Source of the DNA: Hymenobacter sp. YIM 151500-1
GTDB lineage: Bacteria > Bacteroidota > Bacteroidia > Cytophagales > Hymenobacteraceae
DNA length: 64,000 nucleotides
Assembly (NCBI RefSeq): GCF_025979885.1
Contig: NZ_CP110139.1
Span: 1,860,001-1,924,000, forward strand
Direction of reading: 5' to 3'
Shown here: positions 43,655 to 50,546 of the stretch, piece after piece
Layout: each line of letters begins with the position of its first letter
Position numbering within the stretch: position 1 is the first letter of the stretch
The notes under the pieces: generated by a model
What the model was told of the DNA's origin: nothing
The model's database searches: none
The model's input: the letters and a program-made list of their open reading frames with translations, nothing else
Program-made: the position numbers and the translations under genes

Positions 43655-43954
43655 ATGAACGACATCACTTCTGCCGAGCTGAAAGAGCGCCAGGCGGCCG
43701 GCACCGCCCCGGTCATCATCGACGTGCGCGAAACCTGGGAAAACGCCGAGTCCCGCATTGAGGGCAGCCAGAACATCCCGCTGGGTGAGCTGCCCGGCAA
43801 GCTGGAGGACCTGGAAGAGCTGAAGGACCGCGAAGTAGTGGTGCATTGCAAGGCTGGGGGCCGCTCCGCCTCCGCTAAAGCCTTCCTTATCCAGCAAGGA
43901 TTCCAGAACGTGCGCAACCTGCTAGGAGGCATTCAGGACTACCAGCAGGCGTAA
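43655..43954 (+). CDS. Single-domain rhodanese (sulfurtransferase)
   Basis: Encodes 99 residues from MNDITSAELKERQAAGTAPV. The active-site loop VVHCKAGGRSASA holds the catalytic Cys, and the CH2A-like motif IDVRETWENAESRIEGSQNI is intact. It transfers sulfur to small acceptors in the cytoplasm. It has the usual length for the family. A TACCTTTG element at 43612-43619 may be its -7 box, but no -33 partner is visible. Confidence 0.93.
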   Translation: MNDITSAELKERQAAGTAPVIIDVRETWENAESRIEGSQNIPLGELPGKLEDLEELKDREVVVHCKAGGRSASAKAFLIQQGFQNVRNLLGGIQDYQQA

Positions 43955-44069
43955 ACCTGTGCGTGGCTTTGTGCTTATCTTATAGCCTCTACATTGTGTC
44001 CATGCCGCTCTTCGCTTGCCGAGAGCGGCATTTTGCTTTTCAAGAATAAGTGCTTTAGGATGCTGGAAA

Positions 44070-44099
44070 GGCAATTTGATTGCTTGCAATTGAATTGCC
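44070..44099. promoter_or_regulatory. Palindromic operator upstream of the OhrR-like gene
   Basis: A 30-bp near-perfect palindrome, with halves GGCAATTTGATTGC and GCAATTGAATTGCC around TT and mismatches only at positions 8, 9, 15 and 16. Its AATTG words resemble OhrR boxes of other bacteria. It overlaps the -33 element of the gene it precedes, as needed for repression. Confidence 0.8.
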
Positions 44100-44119
44100 G
44101 GAAATAATCCTTACGTTTG
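44090..44119 (+). promoter_or_regulatory. Bacteroidota-type promoter of the OhrR-like gene
   Basis: TTG at 44090-44092, a 19-bp spacer and TACGTTTG at 44112-44119 match the TTG/TAnnTTTG consensus. The ATG follows 9 bp later, so the leader is very short. The TTG sits inside the operator. Confidence 0.7.
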
Positions 44120-44128
44120 CGCGCTCCT

Positions 44129-44581
44129 ATGACTTCTCCTGCCTCCTCTGACGCCAGCCTAGAGCTACTCAAACTGGACAACCAGCTTTGTTTTCCGCTG
44201 TACGCCGTGTCGCGGCTGATGACCAAGGCCTACCAGCCCTTCTTGCAGGAGCTGGACCTGACCTACCCGCAGTACCTGGTGTTGCTATTGCTCTGGGAAC
44301 ACGGCGAGCTAACGGTTAAAGCCCTGGGCGACAAGCTTCTGCTCGATTCCGGCACGCTCACGCCCCTGCTAAAGCGCCTGGAGCAGAAGCAGTGGATCAG
44401 CCGCCGCCGCGACCCGCAGGATGAACGGTCCGTCATCATCAGCCTGCAGCCGGCCGGCCAGGCTATGCAGGCGCAGGCCTGCCAGATTCCCGAGCAGATT
44501 TTTGCTAAGCTCGGCATGGAGCACCCGCAGTTTGAAGCCCTCCGCACTCAGCTCCGCACGCTGCTAACTCAGCTGAGTTAG
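44129..44581 (+). CDS. ohrR: OhrR-like MarR-family peroxide sensor
   Basis: Encodes 150 residues from MTSPASSDASLELLKLDNQL. The conserved reactive Cys lies in NQLCFPLYAVSRLMTKAYQP, the classic OhrR N-terminal motif. The winged helix is YLVLLLLWEHGELTVKALGD and LLDSGTLTPLLKRLEQKQWI, with the wing SRRRDPQDERSVIISL. OhrR represses the peroxidase gene ohr and leaves the DNA when organic peroxides oxidise its Cys. It sits upstream of ohr in the same direction, with an operator and promoter before it. Confidence 0.92.
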   Translation: MTSPASSDASLELLKLDNQLCFPLYAVSRLMTKAYQPFLQELDLTYPQYLVLLLLWEHGELTVKALGDKLLLDSGTLTPLLKRLEQKQWISRRRDPQDERSVIISLQPAGQAMQAQACQIPEQIFAKLGMEHPQFEALRTQLRTLLTQLS

Positions 44582-44612
44582 GCGTACTTCGCTTTTCCCC
44601 ATTTCCTCTTAT

Positions 44613-45053
44613 ATGAAACTCGTCGAAAAATTCTTCACGGCCCAGGCCAAAGCCACCGGTGGCCGCGACGGCCACGTAACCACCAACAACAACGTGCTGG
44701 ACGTGGACCTGAGCACGCCCAAAGAAATGGGCGGCCCCGGCAAACCCGGTGCCACCAACCCCGAGCAGCTGTTTGCGGCCGGCTACTCGGCCTGTTTCGA
44801 GGGGGCGCTGGCCGTAGCGGCCCGCCAGGCCGGCGTGAAGCTGCAGGACGTAACGGTAGAGGCGTTTATTGGCTTTGGCAAAATGGAGGATGCCGGCTAC
44901 GGCATCTCCGCCGACCTGCACGTGAATATTCCGAACGTAGACCAGGCCCAGGCCGAGCAGCTGGTGCAAGCCGCCCACGGCATCTGCCCCTACTCGCGCG
45001 CCACCCGCGGCAACATCGAGGTAAACCTCAGCACTACAACCAATCCGGCCTAG
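44613..45053 (+). CDS. ohr: Organic hydroperoxide resistance protein Ohr
   Basis: Encodes 146 residues. Two catalytic Cys are in the family motifs: ATNPEQLFAAGYSACFEGAL and AAHGICPYSRATRGNIEVNL. Ohr reduces organic peroxides using lipoylated protein partners in the cytoplasm. It is 31 bp after ohrR and is probably co-transcribed with it. A second, more distant Ohr-like gene lies at 57910. Confidence 0.95.
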   Translation: MKLVEKFFTAQAKATGGRDGHVTTNNNVLDVDLSTPKEMGGPGKPGATNPEQLFAAGYSACFEGALAVAARQAGVKLQDVTVEAFIGFGKMEDAGYGISADLHVNIPNVDQAQAEQLVQAAHGICPYSRATRGNIEVNLSTTTNPA

Positions 45054-45088
45054 CTCTGCTCTTCTGCTCGTTTTCACACACCTATGCC

Positions 45089-45119
45089 AACGGCAGCTCC
45101 ACCTGGGGCTGCCGTTTTT
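45089..45119. terminator. Bidirectional terminator between ohr and recQ
   Basis: A 9-bp stem, AACGGCAGC with GCTGCCGTT, has an 10-nt loop and a T run on the plus strand. Confidence 0.8.
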
Positions 45120-45134
45120 GTTTCAGCGGCCCCC

Positions 45135-47105
45135 TCACCGCGCCAGACACTCCAGGCGGCCATCGGCGGCGTAGCGCAGCGTCCCCAGCTCCACCAGCTC
45201 CCGCAGCAGCTCCGTAACAAGGCTGGCTTGGCCGGGCGCGAACTGGGCCAGTACCTCGCGGGGCGTTTGGGGGGCGGCGCGCAGCAGGTGCAGCAGCTGC
45301 TCCCGGAGTGCGGCCGGCGCGGGAGCGGCCTGGGTGGCTTTTTTACGGGCCAGGCATAGGTCGCACACCTTGCAGGCGGGGGCATCCAGCTCCCCGAAAT
45401 ACTCCAGCAGCAACTGCTGGCGGCAGCGCCCCCCGGCGGCGTAGCGAATAACGGCTTCGGTTTTGTGCAGGGCCAAGTCGCGGGCCTGGTGGAGGCGTTT
45501 CTGCTCCAGGGGCAGCTGGGCGGCGTCGTAGCGCGGAGTGGTGAACAGGGCCTGGGGCGAGTCGTGGCGGGGCTGGTACTGGATGATGCCGGAGCGGTGC
45601 AGAAACAGCAGCATCTTGCGCACATCGGCCACGCTCAGGCGCAGGTACTGGGCCAGGCTGTTTTCCGAGATGCGCTGAAAACCCGCGAACAGCTCGCCCC
45701 CGTGCATCCGCAGCAGGCTTTTGATGAGCTGGTCGTGCTGGGCATTGGCCACCTGAAACTTGTACAGGTCGGTGTGGTCGATGGGAATGTGCACGCGGGC
45801 GGGGCTGTTGACGGCCTCGTTCAGCTGCACAAACCCTTCGCGCTCCAGCAGGCGCAGGGAGTTGTGGGCGTCGAGGGCCCGGATGCGGTAGGTTTCGGCA
45901 AACTGCTGCATGTCGAAGTCGAAAGCCACCAGCTCGCCCCCGCCCACGGCCGTGCGCGAAAAGTTAGCCAGAGCCTGGTACACACGGCGCACCGTGTCCA
46001 GGGGCGGATAGCTCTGCTGGGTGCGGCGGCGCAGCTCGTCGGCGTCGGTGGGGCCTTGCAGCAGCACGGCAAAGGCGTATTTCTCGTCGCGGCCGGCGCG
46101 GCCCGCTTCCTGATAGTAGGCTTCGAGGTTGTCGGGGGCGTTGAGGTGCACCACCAGGCGCACGTCGGGCTTGTCGATGCCCATGCCGAAGGCGTTAGTG
46201 GCCACCATGCAGCGGGTGCGGTTCTGCATCCAGTCCTGCTGGGTGCGGGCGCGCTGCTCGGCGGGCAGGCCAGCGTGGTAGGCAGCCGCCTTCAGCCCGT
46301 GCTGCTGCAAGAAGGCGGCCGTGTCTTCGGCCAGCCGGCGGGTGCGGGCGTACACAATGCTGGTTTTTTCCGGGCCCACCCCGCGCACCACTTCCAGCAG
46401 GCGGCGCAACTTGTCTTCGGTGTACAGCACCGAGTACGACAGGTTGGGCCGGGCAAAGCTCTGCTGAAACACGCGGTGCGTGGGCCCGAAGGCCAGCTTC
46501 TCCACAATATCCTGGCGCACCTGCTCAGTGGCGGTGGCCGTGAGGGCCATGCAGGGCACGCCTGGCAGCAGCTCCCGCAGCTCCCGGATGCGCAGGTAGG
46601 GTGGCCGGAAGTCGTAGCCCCACTGCGAGAGGCAGTGCGCCTCGTCCACGGCCAGCAGGCGCACTCGCATCTTGGGCACCCGCGCCCGAAACATGTCGGT
46701 AAGCAGGCGCTCCGGGCTTACGTACAGGAACTTCACCGGCCCGTACACGCAGTTGTCCAGGGTCTGGTCGATTTCCTGGTGGCTCATGCCCGCGTACACG
46801 GCTTCGGCCTTGATGCCGCGGCGGCGCAGGTTTTCCACCTGGTCCTTCATCAACGCAATCAGCGGCGACACCACCAGGCACAGCCCCTCCCGCGCCAGCG
46901 CCGGCACCTGAAAGCAGATGCTCTTGCCCCCGCCCGTGGGCAGCAGGGCCAGCGTATCCTGCCCCGCCAGCACCGCCCGGATAATGTCTTCCTGCAACGG
47001 CCGAAACCGGGTGTGGCCCCAGGTTTGGCGCAGTATGTGCAGGATGTCGTCGGTGGGCTGAATCGTCACGGGAAGTAGGCGTACATCGGCCGACGAAGGT
47101 ACCAT
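45135..47105 (-). CDS. recQ: ATP-dependent DNA helicase RecQ
   Basis: Encodes 656 residues. Helicase motifs: RFRPLQEDIIRAVLAGQDTL (motif 0), LLPTGGGKSICFQ (motif I), LLAVDEAHCLSQWGYDFRPP (motif II and aromatic loop), MALTATATEQV (III), and ATNAFGMGIDKPDVRLVVHL and YYQEAGRAGRDEK (V and VI). A zinc-binding region has RCRQQLLLEYFGE and ACKVCDLC. RecQ unwinds DNA at stalled forks and in repair. A complete HRDC domain is not evident, so this is a short RecQ. Divergent from the gene at 47363. Confidence 0.95.
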   Translation of the reverse strand: MVPSSADVRLLPVTIQPTDDILHILRQTWGHTRFRPLQEDIIRAVLAGQDTLALLPTGGGKSICFQVPALAREGLCLVVSPLIALMKDQVENLRRRGIKAEAVYAGMSHQEIDQTLDNCVYGPVKFLYVSPERLLTDMFRARVPKMRVRLLAVDEAHCLSQWGYDFRPPYLRIRELRELLPGVPCMALTATATEQVRQDIVEKLAFGPTHRVFQQSFARPNLSYSVLYTEDKLRRLLEVVRGVGPEKTSIVYARTRRLAEDTAAFLQQHGLKAAAYHAGLPAEQRARTQQDWMQNRTRCMVATNAFGMGIDKPDVRLVVHLNAPDNLEAYYQEAGRAGRDEKYAFAVLLQGPTDADELRRRTQQSYPPLDTVRRVYQALANFSRTAVGGGELVAFDFDMQQFAETYRIRALDAHNSLRLLEREGFVQLNEAVNSPARVHIPIDHTDLYKFQVANAQHDQLIKSLLRMHGGELFAGFQRISENSLAQYLRLSVADVRKMLLFLHRSGIIQYQPRHDSPQALFTTPRYDAAQLPLEQKRLHQARDLALHKTEAVIRYAAGGRCRQQLLLEYFGELDAPACKVCDLCLARKKATQAAPAPAALREQLLHLLRAAPQTPREVLAQFAPGQASLVTELLRELVELGTLRYAADGRLECLAR

Positions 47106-47193
47106 CCAGCTACCACAACCATAGGTCGGTTTGCGCTACGTGCGGCTTTTTCTATCAATCTACTGATACTCTGCCGGATAGTTCAGCTATATA

Positions 47194-47207
47194 TTCGATA
47201 TATCGAA
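47194..47207. promoter_or_regulatory. Perfect 14-bp palindrome in AT-rich divergent promoter region
   Basis: TTCGATATATCGAA is a perfect dyad in the AT-rich gap between recQ and the gene at 47363. CATAAC and GTTATG words nearby (47208-47244) can also pair. It is a candidate operator; the binding protein is unknown. Confidence 0.45.
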
Positions 47208-47362
47208 CATAACTTATGATTAATTGAAATAAAAAAAGATGTTATGACTATTTTTCTATTTAAAACTTCCTATATTATCGCAAAATCTACCAACCGTCCA
47301 TCTATCTCACCTTTCACAACCATCTGCCACTTGCTTTAAACTCACACCTAGTTCACTTACGC

Positions 47363-47902
47363 ATGAGCTTACAATTACTCACCGAAGGTACTACCTTGGC
47401 TCTGTACCACGACACTGAAAACGGCTGGCTCTACGCCGATTGGCAGGGCGAGCTTACCTTACCTACCGTGCAGGAAAACTGCCTGACTATTGCCCAGTAT
47501 TTCTTGCAGGGAGATTACCGCCAAGTATTGAATGATAACACCAACGTGGTGAGTGTCAGCGCGGATATTTCGCCCTGGCTGGCCTCGGAGTACCTGCCCT
47601 ACATTGTCTTGGGCGACGTCGACCACATTGCCTGGGTGTACTCGCCCATCCTGAGCGCCCAGTGCTACACCGATTTGGCCGTGTACGCTCTCAACTCGCC
47701 CGTCGTGGCCTTGTTCTCGGACATGGACGCGGCGTGCAGCTGGCTGAAAAGCGCCCGGTTCCGGCACCCGACCTCCGCCGACGACCAGGGCCCGAACATG
47801 GAGCGACTCGCGCGGCTACTCCAGTCCCGGCACGACACGGCCTCGCTGATTGAGGTAATGGGAACCCGAGGCATTCACCTCTACCCCACCGAAAACCTGT
47901 AA
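47363..47902 (+). CDS. Hypothetical protein, SpoIIAA/STAS-SEC14-like
   Basis: Encodes 179 residues from MSLQLLTEGTTLALYHDTEN. The pattern WLYADWQGELTLPTVQENC, GDYRQVLNDNTNVVSVSADI, then IAWVYSPILS and a final SDMDAACSWLKSAR resembles SpoIIAA-like or SEC14-type small domains, in which a W-x-G strand is followed by a helix and a conserved D-x-T/N loop. The C-terminal 40 residues are extra. The function is unknown. The region upstream is AT-rich with a perfect palindrome. Confidence 0.55.
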   Translation: MSLQLLTEGTTLALYHDTENGWLYADWQGELTLPTVQENCLTIAQYFLQGDYRQVLNDNTNVVSVSADISPWLASEYLPYIVLGDVDHIAWVYSPILSAQCYTDLAVYALNSPVVALFSDMDAACSWLKSARFRHPTSADDQGPNMERLARLLQSRHDTASLIEVMGTRGIHLYPTENL

Positions 47903-47910
47903 CGCACAAA

Positions 47911-47940
47911 AAAGCCCGGTCCTGACAGGAACCGGGCTTT
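47911..47940. terminator. Bidirectional terminator
   Basis: A 10-bp stem AAAGCCCGGT with ACCGGGCTTT, extended inward by CCT/AGG and outward by CACAAA/TTTGTG. It sits between the convergent genes at 47363 and 47961. Confidence 0.88.
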
Positions 47941-47960
47941 GTGTTTAACACGCCAGCAGC

Positions 47961-48761
47961 TTAGGCGGCTGCGGCAGTCTGACCGTTTTCACGGTCTTCG
48001 ATGGCCTTCTTCAGCTTGGCAATGGCCTGCGTGGCACGCTCCTCGTCCAGACGGTTGATGTTGAGTAGCATCTTAGTCTTCTCGGGACGGGTGATAACCG
48101 GGTGGTTGAGCAGGCGGATAATTTCCTCCTTCTGCGATGTCGTGGCGTAAGCCGTAACCGGAGCTTCGGCCGGAGCAGGCTCGGCGGGCACGGCCTTCAT
48201 GGCCGGAGCAGAAACTACGTCAGCCACGGGAGCCGGAGCCGGCGACACGGTGAGGGCCGGCTGGGCAGCGGAAGTGTTGCCGCCGTACTCCATTTCCTCA
48301 GCCGGAGTAGGCTCGTAGCCGGCAGCGCGAATAATCCAGGCCAGGATGTTACGGTACGCCTTGCCGATGGCGCGAGTCTGGGCCATGCTCATGATGGCAA
48401 ACTCCTGGTAGAACTTCTTGCCCTGCTCTTTATTGGAGCAAATAGCGAAGCCCGCACCCACCGTGTGGCCCGACTTAATGTCGAACAGCGTCACTTTGGC
48501 CTGGTACTTAATCTCGGTGTCGTTCGACACGTTAATAACGTGGTCGACGATGGGCACGATGCCCAGGCGCGAGCCGGCGTACTGCCAGCCCTCCACGTTT
48601 ACGTAGTCTTTGCCCTGCACCGAAGTGCTAAGCTTGTTCTCCTTGATGAATTTGGCAAGGTCCGTCGCCAGGTGCAGCGTCTCGTCGGAGCGCGAGATGT
48701 CATAGCTCTCCACTTTGGTCTTGCGAACCTGCTCTTTGGTGGTCTTGATTGCTTCGCTCAT
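47961..48761 (-). CDS. Probable single-strand annealing (ERF/Rad52-like) or ssDNA-associated protein
   Basis: Encodes 266 residues from MSEAIKTTKEQVRKTKVESY. The core, VEGWQYAGSRLGIVPIV, YQAKVTLFDIKSGHTVGAGF, and IMSMAQTRAIGKAYRNILAW with AAGYEPTPAEEME, matches a phage-related family, with the hallmark M-A-Q-T-R-A-I-x-K/R-A stretch, seen in ERF, Rad52-like and RPA-like recombination proteins. A Pro/Ala-rich linker leads to a helical C-terminal domain (EEIIRLLNHPVITRPEKTKM). It probably binds single-stranded DNA. No phage genes surround it. Confidence 0.65.
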   Translation of the reverse strand: MSEAIKTTKEQVRKTKVESYDISRSDETLHLATDLAKFIKENKLSTSVQGKDYVNVEGWQYAGSRLGIVPIVDHVINVSNDTEIKYQAKVTLFDIKSGHTVGAGFAICSNKEQGKKFYQEFAIMSMAQTRAIGKAYRNILAWIIRAAGYEPTPAEEMEYGGNTSAAQPALTVSPAPAPVADVVSAPAMKAVPAEPAPAEAPVTAYATTSQKEEIIRLLNHPVITRPEKTKMLLNINRLDEERATQAIAKLKKAIEDRENGQTAAAA

Positions 48762-49001
48762 GGCGTCTTTCCTTTAGTGTCCTGTAGTACCGTTGTATGT
48801 TCTGGATGTATAACCTTTCACGCGCGCGAAAGGTGCAAAACATAGCCGGTTTTTGATGATTTTTTCACGTTGATTATCAATCTATTACAAAACACTTTTC
48901 CAAAAACAATAGCCAACTAAGTTTCTTGGAAAACAGCCTTGTATGTAAGACGTAAACGCAGGGCATTTTAGGCTGGTTTCTGAGTAGGAACCTATATACA
49001 G

Positions 49002-49097
49002 GTAACGCGAAGTTGTACTTCGCGAGGCGTCCGCGCCGTGTGGTTACTACCCCAACGACAATGTTCGAACGCCTCGCGAAGTAGAATTTCGCGTTAC
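49002..49097. repeat. Inverted repeat of the GTAACGCGAA family
   Basis: The arms are 49002-49030 and 49069-49097 (29 bp, 26 to 27 matching), starting GTAACGCGAAGT and containing TTCGCGAGGCGT. The loop is 38 nt. Confidence 0.88.
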
Positions 49098-49135
49098 ATC
49101 TTTTGGCAAGTGGTGGTGTGGCTTCTCCCTCAAAC

Positions 49136-49174
49136 AAAAACCGCCGCTGAAACCAGGTTTCAGCGGCGGTTTTT
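49136..49174 (-). terminator. Terminator behind the LolD-like gene
   Basis: A 19-bp perfect stem, AAAAACCGCCGCTGAAACC with its complement, has a 1-nt loop and T/A runs. Confidence 0.85.
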
Positions 49175-49191
49175 CAACTTGTCAGCTCGGT

Positions 49192-49851
49192 TTACTGGCC
49201 TTCCCAGATGTTGCCGTCCTTCATGGTAATCTTGCGGTCAGCCATTTCGGCCAGCTGGTCGTTGTGGGTGACGATGACGAAGGTTTGGCCCAGCTCTTTG
49301 CGCAGCAGAAAGAAAATCTGGTGTAGCTCCTGGGCGTTCTGGGAGTCGAGGTTACCGCTGGGCTCGTCGGCAAAAATGATTTCGGGGGAGTTGATGAGGG
49401 CCCGGGCCACGGCCGTGCGCTGCTGCTCGCCTCCGCTCATCTCGCTGGGCTTGTGGTCGGCGCGACGCTCCAGGTTGAGCATGCCCAGCAGCTCGCGGGC
49501 CCGCACGCGCGTTTCTTTCTCGGAGCGCCCGGCCAGGTAAGCCGGCAGGCACACGTTTTCGAGGGCCGTAAACTCGGGCAGCAGGTTATGAAACTGGAAG
49601 ATGAACCCGATGTGGCGGTTGCGGAACCGGGCCAGGTCGGAGCGGCCCAGGGAGCTGACCGAGTGACCATCAAACAGCACCTCGCCCGAGTCGGGGTTGT
49701 CCAGGGTGCCCAGAATGTGCAGCAAGGTGCTCTTCCCTGCCCCCGACGACCCAACGATGGACACGATTTCCGACTTCTCAATGGTTAAGTCGATGCCTTT
49801 GAGAACTTCCAGCGTGTTGTAGCTTTTGCGGACGTTGATGGCTTGCAGCAA
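49192..49851 (-). CDS. lolD: ABC transporter ATP-binding protein, LolD type
   Basis: Encodes 219 residues from a TTG start ([19 protein letters not shown]); the upstream frame is longer but non-coding. Walker A is [15 protein letters not shown], the Q-loop is [13 protein letters not shown], the signature [15 protein letters not shown] and Walker [15 protein letters not shown]. The sequence fits the MacB/LolD group, which powers lipoprotein release or export. No LolC/E gene is adjacent, which is common in Bacteroidota. Confidence 0.85.
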   Translation of the reverse strand: MLQAINVRKSYNTLEVLKGIDLTIEKSEIVSIVGSSGAGKSTLLHILGTLDNPDSGEVLFDGHSVSSLGRSDLARFRNRHIGFIFQFHNLLPEFTALENVCLPAYLAGRSEKETRVRARELLGMLNLERRADHKPSEMSGGEQQRTAVARALINSPEIIFADEPSGNLDSQNAQELHQIFFLLRKELGQTFVIVTHNDQLAEMADRKITMKDGNIWEGQ

Positions 49852-50546
49852 AACGGAGCGAGGGTGAAGTGAGCTGGGAAAGGGAAACAAATCTACAAGT
49901 TGCCCGCAAGATTTCGTCAGGCGGATACGCGTAAACCCGGCTGCGTGGCTGGCTGGTTTCCCCAATAAAAGGGCCTGACCCGTTGCTGAACGTAACCACG
50001 GCCGCCCCGAGCAGCCCGCTAAAGCGGCCTTGCCAGGTGCCTGAGGGGGGCCGCTGCGCCGCAGCCAAACTAGGCAGCGGCACTTTGGCAAGCCAGTGCT
50101 GTTTACGGAAGCTGGCTACAACGCTACGCCCGATGCTGCCACCCAGCGCTAGAATCATCAAGCCGCGCTGTTGCCCGCCGGCACATTGACTTCACTCCGC
50201 AACGCAAGCCCGCGGGGCGGGCTATGGCGCGCTGATACGGGGTGTTATTTAACTGATTTTGAGGTGTTATTTATCTGCGGCCCTGCGGCCCTCGCTCATT
50301 TCCCAGCTCCTGATTTTGACAGCTTTCGGGGTAAAAAAGTTGTGATTATTCGTGTAAATCACTTCATAAGTAGTTTATAGTCAGCACTTACTATAAAAAT
50401 ACAATGGTGATTTAGTTCTACATTTCGGCCGTCTACAGTGGTAGCGCGGTGCCGTTGCTATGCCCGTAGCGCAACGTTCAGGTAAGCCGGACTCTGCCGG
50501 GCTGCTCTTCCGCACCTTCTGCATGTTCACCCAAACACACAACCAT
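49852..50546. other. Long region between lolD and chitinase genes
   Basis: The left half is GC-rich with hairpin words such as GCGGCCTTGCC. Near 50240-50275 two 11-bp direct repeats lie two helical turns apart (listed separately). From 50300 to 50420 it is AT-rich. No gene is convincing. Confidence 0.45.
50241..50273. promoter_or_regulatory. Direct repeats of an 11-bp word two helical turns apart
   Basis: GGTGTTATTTA occurs at 50241-50251 and 50263-50273, 22 bp apart. Such spacing suits a dimeric activator binding one face of DNA upstream of the chitinase gene. The regulator is unknown. Confidence 0.5.

Larger units (their letters stand above)
48762..49191. other. Intergenic region with an inverted repeat and a terminator
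   Basis: 48842-48960 is AT-rich and presumably holds the promoter of the annealing-protein gene. The rest is a repeat (49002-49097) and a terminator (49136-49174), listed separately. No gene is seen. Confidence 0.5.

Noticed and set aside
48877..49137. Minus-strand frame of 86 codons
   Set aside because: It runs through an inverted repeat and an AT-rich promoter region.
49852..50091. Longer N-terminus for the LolD-type ATPase
   Set aside because: The extension is made of repeat-like GC-rich DNA; the family starts at about the chosen TTG.
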